A stretch of DNA of 64,000 nucleotides from Streptomyces vietnamensis (GTDB taxonomy: Bacteria; Actinomycetota; Actinomycetes; Streptomycetales; Streptomycetaceae). The translations under genes and the position numbers were made by a program. The stretch spans positions 1,765,001 through 1,829,000 of the forward strand of contig NZ_CP010407.1 of assembly GCF_000830005.1 (NCBI RefSeq), given 5' to 3'. Under the pieces are notes generated by a model, which did not search any database, was not told where the DNA came from, and worked only from the letters and a program-made list of their open reading frames with translations. Shown piece by piece: positions 1 to 9,201 of this stretch. Each line of letters opens with the position of its first letter. The first letter of the stretch is position 1.

Positions 1-133
1 CGAAGACCTCGACCTCGGCGTCCCACCAGAACCCCTCCGTGTCGACGAGGGTCCCGTCCATGTCGAGGAAGACCGCCTGCAGGGCGGAGCTGCCGTTCGT
101 ACGGAACAGGGACGCGGGGACCGTACTGGTCAT
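1..133 (-). CDS. HAD-family hydrolase, N-terminal fragment (runs off the left edge)
   Basis: The first 44 residues of a minus-strand protein are visible, starting from an ATG at 133. They contain the haloacid dehalogenase motif I, FLDMDGTLVDTEG, at about residues 18-30. The first Asp of DxD is the nucleophile that forms the phospho-aspartyl intermediate, and the second acts as general acid/base. The following FWWDAE resembles the beta-phosphoglucomutase/phosphatase-like subfamily with a cap inserted soon after motif I. The rest lies outside the window, so the substrate cannot be assigned. It lies downstream of metH on the same strand, with a strong hairpin between them. Confidence 0.85.
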   Translation of the reverse strand, partial: MTSTVPASLFRTNGSSALQAVFLDMDGTLVDTEGFWWDAEVEVF

Positions 134-160
134 CCGGCACACCTCCATGGAGGGACGAGA

Positions 161-201
161 AGGCCGGCCCCCCTCCCCGGTACGGGGAGGAAGACCGGCC
201 T
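161..201 (-). terminator. Hairpin between metH and the HAD gene
   Basis: There are two nested stems. AGGCCGG (161-167) pairs with CCGGCCT (195-201), and CCTCCCCG (172-179) pairs with CGGGGAGG (183-190). There is no clear T-tract, so this may be a weak terminator or a processing site downstream of metH. Confidence 0.5.
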
Positions 202-283
202 GCACTGGACCGACAAGTGTACGTCGCGATCACCGCGAACGCGCGGATTTACCCCGCGCGGTCGGCGATCGGTCGTCGGACGG

Positions 284-3200
284 TCACCGTGCGTTGAAGT
301 ACTTCGCCTCGGGGTGGTGGATGACGATGGCGTCGGTGGACTGCTCGGGGTGGAGCTGGAACTCCTCGGAGAGGTGGACGCCGATCCGCTCCGGCCGCAG
401 CAGGTCCGCGATCTTCGCGCGGTCCTCCAGGTCGGGGCAGGCGCCGTAGCCGAGCGAGAAGCGCGCGCCCCGGTACTTGAGGTCGAACATGTCCTCGACG
501 TTCTCGGGGTCCTCCCCGCCGAAGCCCAGCTCGGCGCGGACGCGGGCGTGCCAGTACTCGGCGAGGGCCTCGGCGAGCTGGACGGAGAGGCCGTGCAGTT
601 CGAGGTAGTCGCGGTAGGAGTCGGACTCGAAGAGCTTGGCCGTGGCCTCGCCGATCTTCGAGCCGACGGTGACGACCTGGAGGCCGACGACGTCGGTCTC
701 GCCGGACTCCTCCGGGCGGAAGAAGTCCGCGAGGCAGAGGCGGCGGCCGCGGCGCTGGCGGGGGAAGGAGAACCGGGTCCGCTCGTTGCCCGCCTCGTCC
801 AGGATGATCAGGTCGTCGCCCTTGGAGACGCAGGGGAAGTAGCCGTGGACGACGGCCGCCTCCAGGAGGTTCTCGGTGTGGAGGCGCTCCAGCCAGCCGC
901 GCAGCCGGGGCCGGCCCTCGGTCTCGACGAGCTCCTCGTACGCCGGTCCGTCGCCGGCCCGGTTCTGCTTGAGGCCCCACTGGCCCTTGAAGAGGGCGCC
1001 CTCGTCGAGCCAGGACGCGTAGTCCTTCAGCGGGATGCCCTTGACGACGCGGGTGCCCCAGAAGGGCGGGGTCGGCACCGGGTTGTCGGTGGCCACGTCG
1101 GAGCGGCCGCCGGGCTCCGGCTCGTCGACCTGGAGGGCGGCGGCGGTGCCGGTCTTGGCGACCCGGCGCTGCTTGAGCTCGGGGAGTACGGCTCCGGGGA
1201 CGCCGCGCTTGACGCCGATGAGCGCGTCCATGAGCCGCAGGCCCTCGAAGGCGTCGCGGGCGTAGCGGACCTCGCCCTGGTAGATCTCGTGGAGGTCCTG
1301 CTCGACGTAGGCGCGGGTGAGGGCGGCGCCGCCGAGGATCACGGGGTACTTGGCGGCCAGCTCGCGCTGGTTGAGCTCCTCCAGGTTCTCCTTCATGATC
1401 ACGGTGGACTTCACCAGCAGGCCGGACATGCCGATGACGTCGGCGTTGTGTTCCTCGGCGGCCTCCAGGATCGCGGAGACCGGCTGCTTGATGCCGATGT
1501 TGACGACGTTGTAGCCGTTGTTGGACAGGATGATGTCCACGAGGTTCTTGCCGATGTCGTGGACATCGCCCCGCACGGTCGCGAGCACGATGGTGCCCTT
1601 GCCCTCGGCGTCGGACTTCTCCATGTGCGGTTCGAGGTAGGCCACCGCCGTCTTCATGACCTCGGCGGACTGGAGCACGAACGGCAGCTGCATCTGGCCG
1701 GAGCCGAACAGCTCACCGACCGTCTTCATGCCGTCCAGGAGGGTGTCGTTGACGATGTCCAGGGCCGGCCGGTCCACGAGGGCCGCGTCGAGGTCGGCCT
1801 CCAGGCCGTTCTTCTCGCCGTCGACGATCCGCCGCTTCAGACGCTCCTCCAGCGGCAGCGCGAGCAGCTCCTCCGCCTTCCCGGCCTTCAGGGACTTCGC
1901 CGTCGCGCCCTCGAACAGGGCCATCAGCTTCTGCAGCGGGTCGTAGCCCTCCCGCCGCCGGTCGTAGATCAGGTCGAGGGCGGTGGTGACCTGCTCCTCG
2001 TCGAAACGGGCGATCGGCAGGATCTTGGAGGCGTGCACGATCGCCGAGTCCAGGCCCGCCTTGACGCACTCGTCCAGGAAGACGGAGTTGAGCAGGATGC
2101 GGGCGGCCGGGTTGAGGCCGAAGGAGATGTTCGACAGGCCCAGCGTGGTCTGCACGTCCGGGTGGCGGCGCTTGAGCTCGCGGATCGCCTCGATGGTGGC
2201 GATGCCGTCCTTGCGGGACTCCTCCTGCCCGGTGCAGATGGTGAAGGTCAGGGCGTCGATGAGGATGTCGGACTCGTGGATGCCCCAGTTGCCGGTCAGG
2301 TCGGCGATCAGCCGCTCGGCGACGGCGACCTTGTGCTCGGCGGTGCGGGCCTGGCCCTCCTCGTCGATGGTCAGCGCGATCAGCGCCGCGCCGTGCTCCT
2401 GGGCCAGTCGGGTGACCTTGGCGAAGCGGGACTCCGGCCCGTCGCCGTCCTCGTAGTTGACCGAGTTGATCACGGCGCGGCCGCCGAGCTTCTCCAGGCC
2501 GGCGCGCAGCACGTCCACCTCGGTGGAGTCGAGCACGATCGGCAGGGTGGAGGCGGTGGCGAAGCGGCCGGCGAGTTCCTGCATGTCGGCGACGCCGTCG
2601 CGGCCCACGTAGTCCACGCACAGGTCGAGCATGTGCGCGCCCTCGCGGATCTGGTCGCGGGCCATCTCCACGCAGTCGTCCCAGCGGCCCTCGAGCATGG
2701 CCTCGCGGAACTTCTTCGAGCCGTTGGCGTTGGTCCGCTCGCCGATCGCCAGGTAGGAGGTGTCCTGCCGGAACGGCACGGTCTGGTAGAGGGAGGCGGC
2801 GCCCGGCTCGGGGCGCGGGGAGCGCTCGGGCGGGACGATGCCCTGGACCCGCTCGACGACCTGGCGCAGGTGCTCGGGGGTGGAGCCGCAGCAGCCGCCG
2901 ACCAGGGACAGGCCGTAGTCGCGGACGAAGTTCTCCTGCGCGTCGGCCATCTCGGAGGCCGTGAGCGGGAAGTACGCGCCGTCCTTGGTGAGGACGGGCA
3001 GGCCGGCGTTCGGCATGCACATCAGGGGCGTACGGGAGTGGCGGGCGAGGTAGCGCAGGTGCTCGCTCATCTCGGCCGGGCCGGTCGAGCAGTTCAGGCC
3101 GATCAGGTCGATGCCGAGGGGCTCCAGGGCCGTCAGGGCGGCGCCGATCTCGGAGCCGAGGAGCATGACGCCGGTGGTCTCGAAGGCGAGCGAACAGATC

Positions 3201-3799
3201 AGGGGCACGTCCACGCCCAGGGCGTCCATCGCGCGGCGCGCGCCGATGAGGCTGGACTTGGTCTGCAGCAGGTCCTGGGTGGTCTCGACGATCAGGGCGT
3301 CGGCGCCGCCGGCCAGCAGGCCCTCGGCGTTCTGCTGGTAGCCGTCGCGCAGCACGTCGTACGCGATGTGGCCGAGCGAGGGCAGCTTGGTGCCGGGGCC
3401 GATGGAGCCGAGGACCCAGCGCTGGCGGCCGTCCTTGGCGGCGAACTCGTCGGCGACCTCGCGGGCGATCCGGGCGCCCGCCTCGGAGAGCTCGAAGATC
3501 CGGTCGGCGATCTCGTACTCGCCCGCGGCCGAGTGGTTGGAGCCGAACGTGTTGGTCTCGACGCAGTCGACGCCGACCTCGAAGTACGCCTCGTGCACCG
3601 AACGGACGATGTCGGGCCGGGTGACGTTGAGGATCTCGTTGCATCCTTCGAGGTTCTGGAAGTCCTCGAGGGTGGGGTCCTGGGCCTGGAGCATGGTGCC
3701 CATGGCTCCGTCGGCGACGACGACTCGGCTGGCGAGTGCCTCGCGGAGGGCGGCGGCGCGGGTCCGGCTGTCAGCGGAAGGGGTCGGCAACGAGGCCAT
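284..3799 (-). CDS. metH: Cobalamin-dependent methionine synthase MetH
   Basis: This 1,171-residue protein transfers a methyl group from methyltetrahydrofolate through methylcobalamin to homocysteine, giving methionine. All four modules are present. The homocysteine domain has zinc-ligand cysteines in GLNCSTGP (about residue 236) and VGGCCGST (about 303). The folate domain begins near GERTNANGSKKF. The B12 domain carries DVHDIGK near residue 745, whose His is the lower axial cobalt ligand. The C-terminal AdoMet reactivation domain has RFSLGYGACPD near residue 1115. The ATG at 3799 is preceded by GGGAGCTC. An open frame extends upstream to 4183 but lacks family similarity. Length is slightly below the E. 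coli enzyme. It is divergent from gylR. I saw no B12 riboswitch upstream. Confidence 0.97.
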   Translation of the reverse strand: MASLPTPSADSRTRAAALREALASRVVVADGAMGTMLQAQDPTLEDFQNLEGCNEILNVTRPDIVRSVHEAYFEVGVDCVETNTFGSNHSAAGEYEIADRIFELSEAGARIAREVADEFAAKDGRQRWVLGSIGPGTKLPSLGHIAYDVLRDGYQQNAEGLLAGGADALIVETTQDLLQTKSSLIGARRAMDALGVDVPLICSLAFETTGVMLLGSEIGAALTALEPLGIDLIGLNCSTGPAEMSEHLRYLARHSRTPLMCMPNAGLPVLTKDGAYFPLTASEMADAQENFVRDYGLSLVGGCCGSTPEHLRQVVERVQGIVPPERSPRPEPGAASLYQTVPFRQDTSYLAIGERTNANGSKKFREAMLEGRWDDCVEMARDQIREGAHMLDLCVDYVGRDGVADMQELAGRFATASTLPIVLDSTEVDVLRAGLEKLGGRAVINSVNYEDGDGPESRFAKVTRLAQEHGAALIALTIDEEGQARTAEHKVAVAERLIADLTGNWGIHESDILIDALTFTICTGQEESRKDGIATIEAIRELKRRHPDVQTTLGLSNISFGLNPAARILLNSVFLDECVKAGLDSAIVHASKILPIARFDEEQVTTALDLIYDRRREGYDPLQKLMALFEGATAKSLKAGKAEELLALPLEERLKRRIVDGEKNGLEADLDAALVDRPALDIVNDTLLDGMKTVGELFGSGQMQLPFVLQSAEVMKTAVAYLEPHMEKSDAEGKGTIVLATVRGDVHDIGKNLVDIILSNNGYNVVNIGIKQPVSAILEAAEEHNADVIGMSGLLVKSTVIMKENLEELNQRELAAKYPVILGGAALTRAYVEQDLHEIYQGEVRYARDAFEGLRLMDALIGVKRGVPGAVLPELKQRRVAKTGTAAALQVDEPEPGGRSDVATDNPVPTPPFWGTRVVKGIPLKDYASWLDEGALFKGQWGLKQNRAGDGPAYEELVETEGRPRLRGWLERLHTENLLEAAVVHGYFPCVSKGDDLIILDEAGNERTRFSFPRQRRGRRLCLADFFRPEESGETDVVGLQVVTVGSKIGEATAKLFESDSYRDYLELHGLSVQLAEALAEYWHARVRAELGFGGEDPENVEDMFDLKYRGARFSLGYGACPDLEDRAKIADLLRPERIGVHLSEEFQLHPEQSTDAIVIHHPEAKYFNAR

Positions 3800-3998
3800 G
3801 GATGAGCTCCCTGGGATGCGACGGCTGTCGGCTTTGCACCCTCGGTGGAGGATGCACGGGGCCAGCGTAACCGCGCAGGGGCCGGGGTGGACACGGCGTC
3901 CCACGGGCCGGACGGCATCCTGTGTGCGGGGACTCCCGGTCCTGCCCCTCCTTGGCCGACACTGTGTGGTGTGACGCAAGGTCGGCATCGACCGATAG

Positions 3999-4017
3999 TG
4001 TTCAGCATTGTCGAACA
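3999..4017. promoter_or_regulatory. Putative GylR operator upstream of gylR
   Basis: TGTTC (3999-4003) and GAACA (4013-4017) form an inverted repeat with a 9-bp spacer. The embedded 13-mer GCATTGTCGAACA (4005-4017) recurs exactly at 5017-5029, before glpF. Sitting 27 bp before the gylR start, it would fit autoregulation. That GylR represses its own gene and the glycerol operon is established in Streptomyces; the exact site here is inferred. Confidence 0.6.
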
Positions 4018-4043
4018 GCGTGAGAAGGGTGAGGGGCCGGGCG

Positions 4044-4808
4044 ATGGCGAAGAACATCCAGTCGCTTGAAAGAGCGGCGGCCATGCTGCGACTGCTCGCG
4101 GGCGGCGAGCGCCGGCTCGGCCTTTCCGACATCGCGTCCTCGCTCGGACTCGCCAAGGGAACGGCCCACGGCATCCTGCGCACCCTCCAGGCGGAGGGCT
4201 TCGTGGAGCAGGACGCGGCCTCGGGCCGCTACCAGCTGGGCGCGGAGCTGCTGCGGCTCGGCAACAGCTATCTGGACGTGCACGAGCTGCGGGCGCGCGC
4301 CCTGGTCTGGACGGACGACCTGGCGCGGTCCAGCGGCGAGAGCGTGCACCTGGGGGTGCTGCACCAGAAGGGCGTGCTGATCGTGCACCACGTCTTCCGG
4401 CCGGACGACAGCCGTCAGGTCCTGGAGGTGGGGGCCATGCAGCCGCTGCACTCCACGGCGCTCGGCAAGGTCCTGTCGGCGTACGACCCGGTGGCGCACA
4501 GCGAGGTGGTGGAGGTCGAGCGGGAGGCGTTCACGCCCCGGACGACCACGGAGCTCGGCGACTTCGAGTCGCTGCTCGACATGACGCGGGCCCGGGGCTG
4601 GGCGGCGGACGTGGAGGAGACCTGGGAGGGCGTGGCCTCGGTGGCGGCGCCGATCCACGACCGGCGGCGGATGCCGGTGGGCGCGGTGGCGGTCACGGGC
4701 GCCGTGGAGCGGGTCTGTCCGGGCGGGGAGCTGCGCCCGGAGCTGGTGGCGGCGGTGCGGGACTGCGCCCGCGCGGTCTCCCGGGACCTGGGGGCCGGCC
4801 GCTTCTGA
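4044..4808 (+). CDS. gylR: GylR, IclR-family repressor of the glycerol operon
   Basis: This 254-residue protein has an N-terminal IclR winged helix: SLERAAAMLRLLAG, then the recognition region LGLAKGTAHGILRTLQ at about residues 30-45. A C-terminal effector domain includes HSTALGKVLSAY and the conserved GVASVAAPIHD. In Streptomyces, GylR senses glycerol or glycerol-3-phosphate and represses gylR and gylCAB. The start at 4044 (MAKNIQSLER) follows GGTGAGGGG. An in-frame ATG at 4008 lies inside the operator-like palindrome and is less likely. Directly downstream is glpFKD, separated by a strong terminator. Confidence 0.93.
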   Translation: MAKNIQSLERAAAMLRLLAGGERRLGLSDIASSLGLAKGTAHGILRTLQAEGFVEQDAASGRYQLGAELLRLGNSYLDVHELRARALVWTDDLARSSGESVHLGVLHQKGVLIVHHVFRPDDSRQVLEVGAMQPLHSTALGKVLSAYDPVAHSEVVEVEREAFTPRTTTELGDFESLLDMTRARGWAADVEETWEGVASVAAPIHDRRRMPVGAVAVTGAVERVCPGGELRPELVAAVRDCARAVSRDLGAGRF

Positions 4809-4920
4809 GAGCCCGCGCGGGCGCGCCCCGCCTTCGTGCGAGCGCGGTCCCGACCGCCCGTGCGACGCGGCCCGACCACCCTCCGTAGGGCTGCGCGCGG
4901 CAGCCCGTACAACAGAACCG

Positions 4921-4957
4921 AACCCGCCGGTAACGATCGCGTTATCGGCGGGTTTTT
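4921..4957 (+). terminator. Rho-independent terminator of gylR
   Basis: A 15-bp stem pairs 4921-4935 with 4940-4954. It has one G-U wobble and an ATCG tetraloop, and runs into a T-tract at 4953-4957. This is one of the most canonical terminators in the window and separates gylR transcription from the glpFKD promoter region. Confidence 0.9.
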
Positions 4958-5016
4958 CGCTTCCCAGACCCTTGACGTGCTGTTAACCCGGGGGCAAAAC
5001 TTCCGTTCATCGGTCG

Positions 5017-5029
5017 GCATTGTCGAACA
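5017..5029. promoter_or_regulatory. Putative GylR operator upstream of glpF
   Basis: GCATTGTCGAACA is an exact copy of the 13-mer found before gylR. A GTTC half-site at 5005-5008 and GAAC at 5025-5028 give a looser inverted repeat with a 16-bp spacer. It lies about 125 bp before the glpF start, within the likely promoter region. Confidence 0.6.
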
Positions 5030-5154
5030 CCTAACGGCAATACACGCTAGGGTGTGACAGTGCCAAGGGCCGGCAACGCCCTCACACGAGGGCGCGGACC
5101 ACCGGAGGGACCCGGGGTTCGCCTTCCCCTGGACGAAGGACAAAGGAGTCGCGG

Positions 5155-5913
5155 GTGTCCAGCTCCGACATCTTCCTCGGCGAGACCATCGGTACCGCCG
5201 TTCTCATTCTGCTCGGCGGCGGTGTGTGCGCCGCCGTCACGCTCAAGGGCTCCAAGGCCCGCAACGCGGGCTGGCTCGCGATCACCTTCGGGTGGGGCTT
5301 CGCCGTCATGACGGCCGTCTACATGACCGCTTCCCTCTCGGGCGCCCATCTGAACCCCGCCGTCACGGTCGGAATCGCGATCAAGACCGGGGACTGGAGC
5401 GACGTCCCCGTCTACATCGCCGGCCAGATGCTCGGCGCGATGATCGGCGCGGCGCTGGTCTGGGTGGCCTACTACGGACAGTTCCAGGCGCACCTCACGG
5501 ACCCCGAGACCGTCGGCGAGAAGCCGATCGAGGGCCCCGGCCCGGTGCTCGGCGTCTTCTCCACGGGTCCCGAGATCCGCAACACCTGGCAGAACCTGGC
5601 CACCGAGATCATCGGCACCGTCGTGCTGGTCCTGGCCGTACTCACCCAGGGCCTCAACGACAGCGGCAAGGGCCTCGGCGTCATCGGCGCCCTGATCACC
5701 GCCTTCGTCGTGGTCTCCATCGGCCTCTCGCTCGGCGGCCCGACCGGTTACGCCATCAACCCGGCCCGTGACCTCGGCCCGCGCATCGTGCACGCCCTGC
5801 TCCCGCTGCCGAACAAGGGCGGCTCCGACTGGAGCTACGCCTGGATCCCGGTCGCCGGTCCGCTGATCGGTGGCGCCCTCGCCGCGGGTATCTACAACAT
5901 CGCGTTCGCCTGA
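5155..5913 (+). CDS. glpF: GlpF/GylC glycerol facilitator (MIP/aquaporin family)
   Basis: This 252-residue channel protein admits glycerol passively through the membrane. Both family signature boxes are present: HLNPAVTVG near residue 64 and [11 protein letters not shown] near residue 200. The six-helix hydrophobic pattern is intact. The GTG start at 5155 has AAAGGAG six bases upstream. It is the first gene of the glpF-glpK-glpD operon (gylC in the older Streptomyces naming) and probably controlled by GylR through the element at 5017. Facilitated entry is coupled to trapping of glycerol by the kinase encoded 35 bp downstream. Confidence 0.95.
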   Translation: MSSSDIFLGETIGTAVLILLGGGVCAAVTLKGSKARNAGWLAITFGWGFAVMTAVYMTASLSGAHLNPAVTVGIAIKTGDWSDVPVYIAGQMLGAMIGAALVWVAYYGQFQAHLTDPETVGEKPIEGPGPVLGVFSTGPEIRNTWQNLATEIIGTVVLVLAVLTQGLNDSGKGLGVIGALITAFVVVSIGLSLGGPTGYAINPARDLGPRIVHALLPLPNKGGSDWSYAWIPVAGPLIGGALAAGIYNIAFA

Positions 5914-5948
5914 GCCGTCCTTCTTCCAGACTTACCCAGGAGCACACC

Positions 5949-7481
5949 GTGACCGACGCACACACCTCCGGCCCCTTCATCGCGGCCATCGACCAGGGCA
6001 CCACCTCCTCGCGCTGCATCGTCTTCGACAAGGACGGCCGGATCGTCTCCGTCGACCAGAAGGAGCACGAGCAGATCTTCCCGAAGCCGGGCTGGGTCGA
6101 GCACGACGCCGCCGAGATCTGGGCCAACGTCCAGGAGGTCGTCGCCGGCGCCCTGGAGAAGGGCAACATCACCGCCGCCGACGTCAAGGCCATCGGCATC
6201 ACCAACCAGCGCGAGACCACGCTGCTCTGGGACAAGAACACCGGTGAGCCCGTCCACAACGCCCTCGTCTGGCAGGACACCCGCACCGACGCCCTCTGCA
6301 AGGAGCTCGGCCGCAACGTCGGCCAGGACCGCTTCCGCCGCGAGACCGGCCTGCCGCTGGCGAGCTACTTCTCCGGCCCGAAGGTCCGCTGGCTGCTCGA
6401 CAACGTCGAGGGCCTGCGCGAGCGCGCCGAGCGCGGCGACATCCTCTTCGGCACCATGGACTCCTGGGTCATCTGGAACCTCACGGGCGGCGTCGACGGC
6501 GGCCACCACGTCACCGACGTCACCAACGCCTCCCGCACCATGCTGATGAACCTCCACACCATGGCCTGGGACGAGAAGATCCTGCAGTCCATGGAGATCC
6601 CGGCCGCCGTGCTGCCCGAGATCCGCTCCTCCGCCGAGGTGTACGGCACGGTCAAGGGCGGCATCCTCGACGGCATCCCGGTCGCCTCCGCGCTCGGCGA
6701 CCAGCAGGCCGCCCTGTTCGGCCAGACGTGTTTCGCCGAGGGCGAGGCCAAGTCCACGTACGGCACCGGCACCTTCATGCTGATGAACACCGGCGACAAG
6801 GTCATCAACTCCTACAGCGGCCTGCTGACCACGGTCGGCTACCAGATCGGCGACGCGAAGCCGGTCTACGCCCTGGAGGGCTCGATCGCCGTCACCGGTT
6901 CGCTGGTGCAGTGGATGCGCGACCAGATGGGCCTGATCAAGTCCGCCGCCGAGATCGAGACCCTCGCGTCCTCGGTCGAGGACAACGGCGGCGCCTACTT
7001 CGTGCCGGCCTTCTCCGGCCTGTTCGCCCCGTACTGGCGCTCCGACGCGCGCGGTGTCATCGCCGGCCTCACCCGGTACGTCACCAAGGCGCACATCGCC
7101 CGCGCCGTCCTGGAGGCGACCGCCTGGCAGACCCGCGAGATCACCGACGCCATGACGAAGGACTCCGGCGTCGAGCTGACCGCGCTCAAGGTCGACGGCG
7201 GCATGACCTCCAACAACCTGCTGATGCAGACCCTCTCGGACTTCCTGGACGCGCCCGTCGTGCGTCCGATGGTCGCCGAGACCACCTGCCTCGGCGCCGC
7301 CTACGCCGCCGGTCTGGCCGTCGGCTTCTGGCCGGACACCGACGCGCTGCGCGCCAACTGGCGCCGGGCGGCGGAATGGACCCCTCGCATGGACGCCGAC
7401 AAGCGTGACCGCGAGTACAAGAGCTGGCTCAAGGCCGTTGAACGCTCCATGGGCTGGCTCGATGATTCGACCGAGGAGTAA
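5949..7481 (+). CDS. glpK: Glycerol kinase GlpK
   Basis: This 510-residue FGGY kinase phosphorylates glycerol to sn-glycerol-3-phosphate with ATP. The N-terminal ATPase motif [15 protein letters not shown] is at about residues 13-27. Substrate residues lie in [10 protein letters not shown] and WQDTRTD. The phosphate motif is [13 protein letters not shown], and the C-terminal FGGY signature region is [14 protein letters not shown]. The length is standard. The GTG start at 5949 follows AGGAG. It is the middle gene of the operon. Its stop overlaps the Shine-Dalgarno of glpD, which suggests translational coupling. Confidence 0.97.
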   Translation: MTDAHTSGPFIAAIDQGTTSSRCIVFDKDGRIVSVDQKEHEQIFPKPGWVEHDAAEIWANVQEVVAGALEKGNITAADVKAIGITNQRETTLLWDKNTGEPVHNALVWQDTRTDALCKELGRNVGQDRFRRETGLPLASYFSGPKVRWLLDNVEGLRERAERGDILFGTMDSWVIWNLTGGVDGGHHVTDVTNASRTMLMNLHTMAWDEKILQSMEIPAAVLPEIRSSAEVYGTVKGGILDGIPVASALGDQQAALFGQTCFAEGEAKSTYGTGTFMLMNTGDKVINSYSGLLTTVGYQIGDAKPVYALEGSIAVTGSLVQWMRDQMGLIKSAAEIETLASSVEDNGGAYFVPAFSGLFAPYWRSDARGVIAGLTRYVTKAHIARAVLEATAWQTREITDAMTKDSGVELTALKVDGGMTSNNLLMQTLSDFLDAPVVRPMVAETTCLGAAYAAGLAVGFWPDTDALRANWRRAAEWTPRMDADKRDREYKSWLKAVERSMGWLDDSTEE

Positions 7482-7487
7482 TACGAG

Positions 7488-9101
7488 ATGACCACCCTGC
7501 AGAGCGTCCCTGCCCTGGGGACGCACCCGGCTGCCGGTTCCCTGCCGAGCCACGCCGAGACCCGGGAACAGCTTTCCAAGGCGACGTACGACCTCCTGGT
7601 GATCGGCGGCGGCATCCTGGGCATCTCCACCGCCTGGCACGCCGCACAGTCGGGCCTGCGGGTGGCCCTGGTGGACGCCGGCGACTTCGCCGGCGCCACC
7701 TCCTCCGCCTCCTCCAAGCTGCTCCACGGCGGCCTGCGCTACCTGCAGACCGGCGCGGTGAAGCTGGTGGCGGAGAACCACTTCGAGCGGCGTGCGGTCT
7801 CCCGCCAGGTGGCACCGCACCTCGCCAACCCGCTCACCTTCTACCTGCCCGTCTACAAGGGCGGCCCGCACGGCGCCGCCAAGCTGGGCGCCGGAGTGTT
7901 CGCGTACTCCGCCCTCTCTGCCTTCGGCGACGGCGTCGGGCACCTGCTCTCCCCCGCCAAGGCCGCCCAGGACGTGCCGGAGCTGCGCACCGACAACCTG
8001 AAGGCCGTCGCCGTCTACGGCGACGACCAGATGAACGACGCCCGCATGGCGCTGATGACGGTCCGCGCCGCCGTCGACGCCGGCGCCACCGTCCTCAACC
8101 ACGCCGAGGTCACCGGCCTGCGCTTCACCCGCGGCCGGGTCACCGGCGCGGAGCTGAAGGACCGCACCACCGGCGACGAGTTCGGCGTGAACGCCCGCCT
8201 CGTGCTCAACGCGACCGGCCCCTGGGTCGACCACCTGCGCAAGATGGAGGACCCCAACGCGGCCCCCTCCATCCGCCTCTCCAAGGGCGCGCACCTGGTC
8301 CTCAAGCGGACCTCGCCGTGGAAGGCCGCGCTGGCCACCCCGATCGACAAGTACCGCATCACCTTCGCCCTCCCCTGGGAGGACATGCTGCTCCTCGGCA
8401 CCACCGACGAGGAGTACGAGGGCGACCCCGGCCAGGTCGAGGTCACCGAGAAGGACACCGCCCAGATCCTGGACGAGGCCGCCTTCTCCATCCGCGACCA
8501 GCAGCTCTCCCGCGACCTGATCACGTACTCCTTCGCCGGCCTGCGGGTGCTCCCGGGCGGTCCCGGCGACACCTCCAAGGCCAAGCGCGAGACGGTCGTC
8601 ACCGAGGGCCGCGGCGGCATGCTGTCGGTGGCCGGCGGCAAGTGGACGACCTTCCGCCACATCGGCCGCACGGTCATGAAGAAGCTGGAGCAGCTTCCCG
8701 GCCACGTGATCGGCGAATACGCCGAGGGGGCTGTGCCGGTGTCCGCGCTGCCGAAGCGGCTGCCGCTGCCCGGCATCGCCAACCCGAACGCGGTCGCCCA
8801 CCGGCTGCTCGTCGACGGTCCGGCGCCCGGCCCCCGGATGGCCGCCGACACCGCCAAGCACCTGGCCACGCACTACGGCTCGCTCTCCTTCGACATCGCC
8901 CGGATGGCGAACGAGAACCCGGAGCTCGCCCGCCGGATACACCCGGACGCGCCGGAGATCTGGGCGCAGGTCGCCTACGCCCGCGACCACGAGTGGGCCG
9001 AGACGGCGGACGACGTGCTGCGCCGCCGTACGACGCTGACCATCCGCGGTCTCGCGACGGATGAGATCCGCGCCGAGGTCGAGTCGATGCTGCGGAAGTA
9101 A
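7488..9101 (+). CDS. glpD: Aerobic glycerol-3-phosphate dehydrogenase GlpD
   Basis: This 537-residue FAD enzyme oxidises glycerol-3-phosphate to dihydroxyacetone phosphate and passes electrons to the quinone pool at the membrane. The FAD-binding motif VIGGGILGIS is at about residues 38-47. The family motif SSASSKLLHGGLRYLQ follows at about 72-87. The C-terminal GlpD domain includes HPDAPEIWAQVAYARDHEWA. The ATG lies six bases after the glpK stop, with GAGGAG as ribosome binding site. It ends the operon and is followed by a hairpin at 9115-9145. Confidence 0.96.
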   Translation: MTTLQSVPALGTHPAAGSLPSHAETREQLSKATYDLLVIGGGILGISTAWHAAQSGLRVALVDAGDFAGATSSASSKLLHGGLRYLQTGAVKLVAENHFERRAVSRQVAPHLANPLTFYLPVYKGGPHGAAKLGAGVFAYSALSAFGDGVGHLLSPAKAAQDVPELRTDNLKAVAVYGDDQMNDARMALMTVRAAVDAGATVLNHAEVTGLRFTRGRVTGAELKDRTTGDEFGVNARLVLNATGPWVDHLRKMEDPNAAPSIRLSKGAHLVLKRTSPWKAALATPIDKYRITFALPWEDMLLLGTTDEEYEGDPGQVEVTEKDTAQILDEAAFSIRDQQLSRDLITYSFAGLRVLPGGPGDTSKAKRETVVTEGRGGMLSVAGGKWTTFRHIGRTVMKKLEQLPGHVIGEYAEGAVPVSALPKRLPLPGIANPNAVAHRLLVDGPAPGPRMAADTAKHLATHYGSLSFDIARMANENPELARRIHPDAPEIWAQVAYARDHEWAETADDVLRRRTTLTIRGLATDEIRAEVESMLRK

Positions 9102-9114
9102 GTTCCTTGCGTCC

Positions 9115-9145
9115 AGGGGCGGTTCCTCTCCGAGGGGCCGCCCCT
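9115..9145 (+). terminator. Terminator after glpFKD
   Basis: A 14-bp stem pairs 9115-9128 with 9132-9145, with two G-U wobbles and a three-base loop. There is no T-tract, as is common in high-GC actinomycetes. Confidence 0.65.
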
Positions 9146-9201
9146 GACGCGTGCCATGCGCCCGCCACACGGCCGCAACACTCGGCGCGCACAGTTGAGG
9201 C

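Larger units (their letters stand above)
4809..5154. other. gylR-glpF intergenic region (no gene)
   Basis: These 346 bp hold no credible coding sequence. They contain the gylR terminator (4921-4957), the putative GylR operator (5017-5029), and a long leader before glpF that ends in a Shine-Dalgarno AAAGGAG at 5142-5148. TTGACG near 4970 could be a -35 element, but no convincing -10 partner is visible. Confidence 0.7.

Noticed and set aside
314..3805. Very long open frame on the plus strand over metH
   Set aside because: It lies antisense to the clear methionine synthase, has the biased low-complexity composition of a shadow frame in GC-rich DNA, and lacks any recognisable domain. Similar antisense frames occur across many other genes here, such as 5892-9203 minus and 60048-63695 upstream of the real ACAD start.
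3800..4043. Possible cobalamin or SAH riboswitch upstream of metH
   Set aside because: I could find no B12-box-like consensus or SAH-type conserved core in the minus-strand leader; the only notable element is the GylR-like palindrome.
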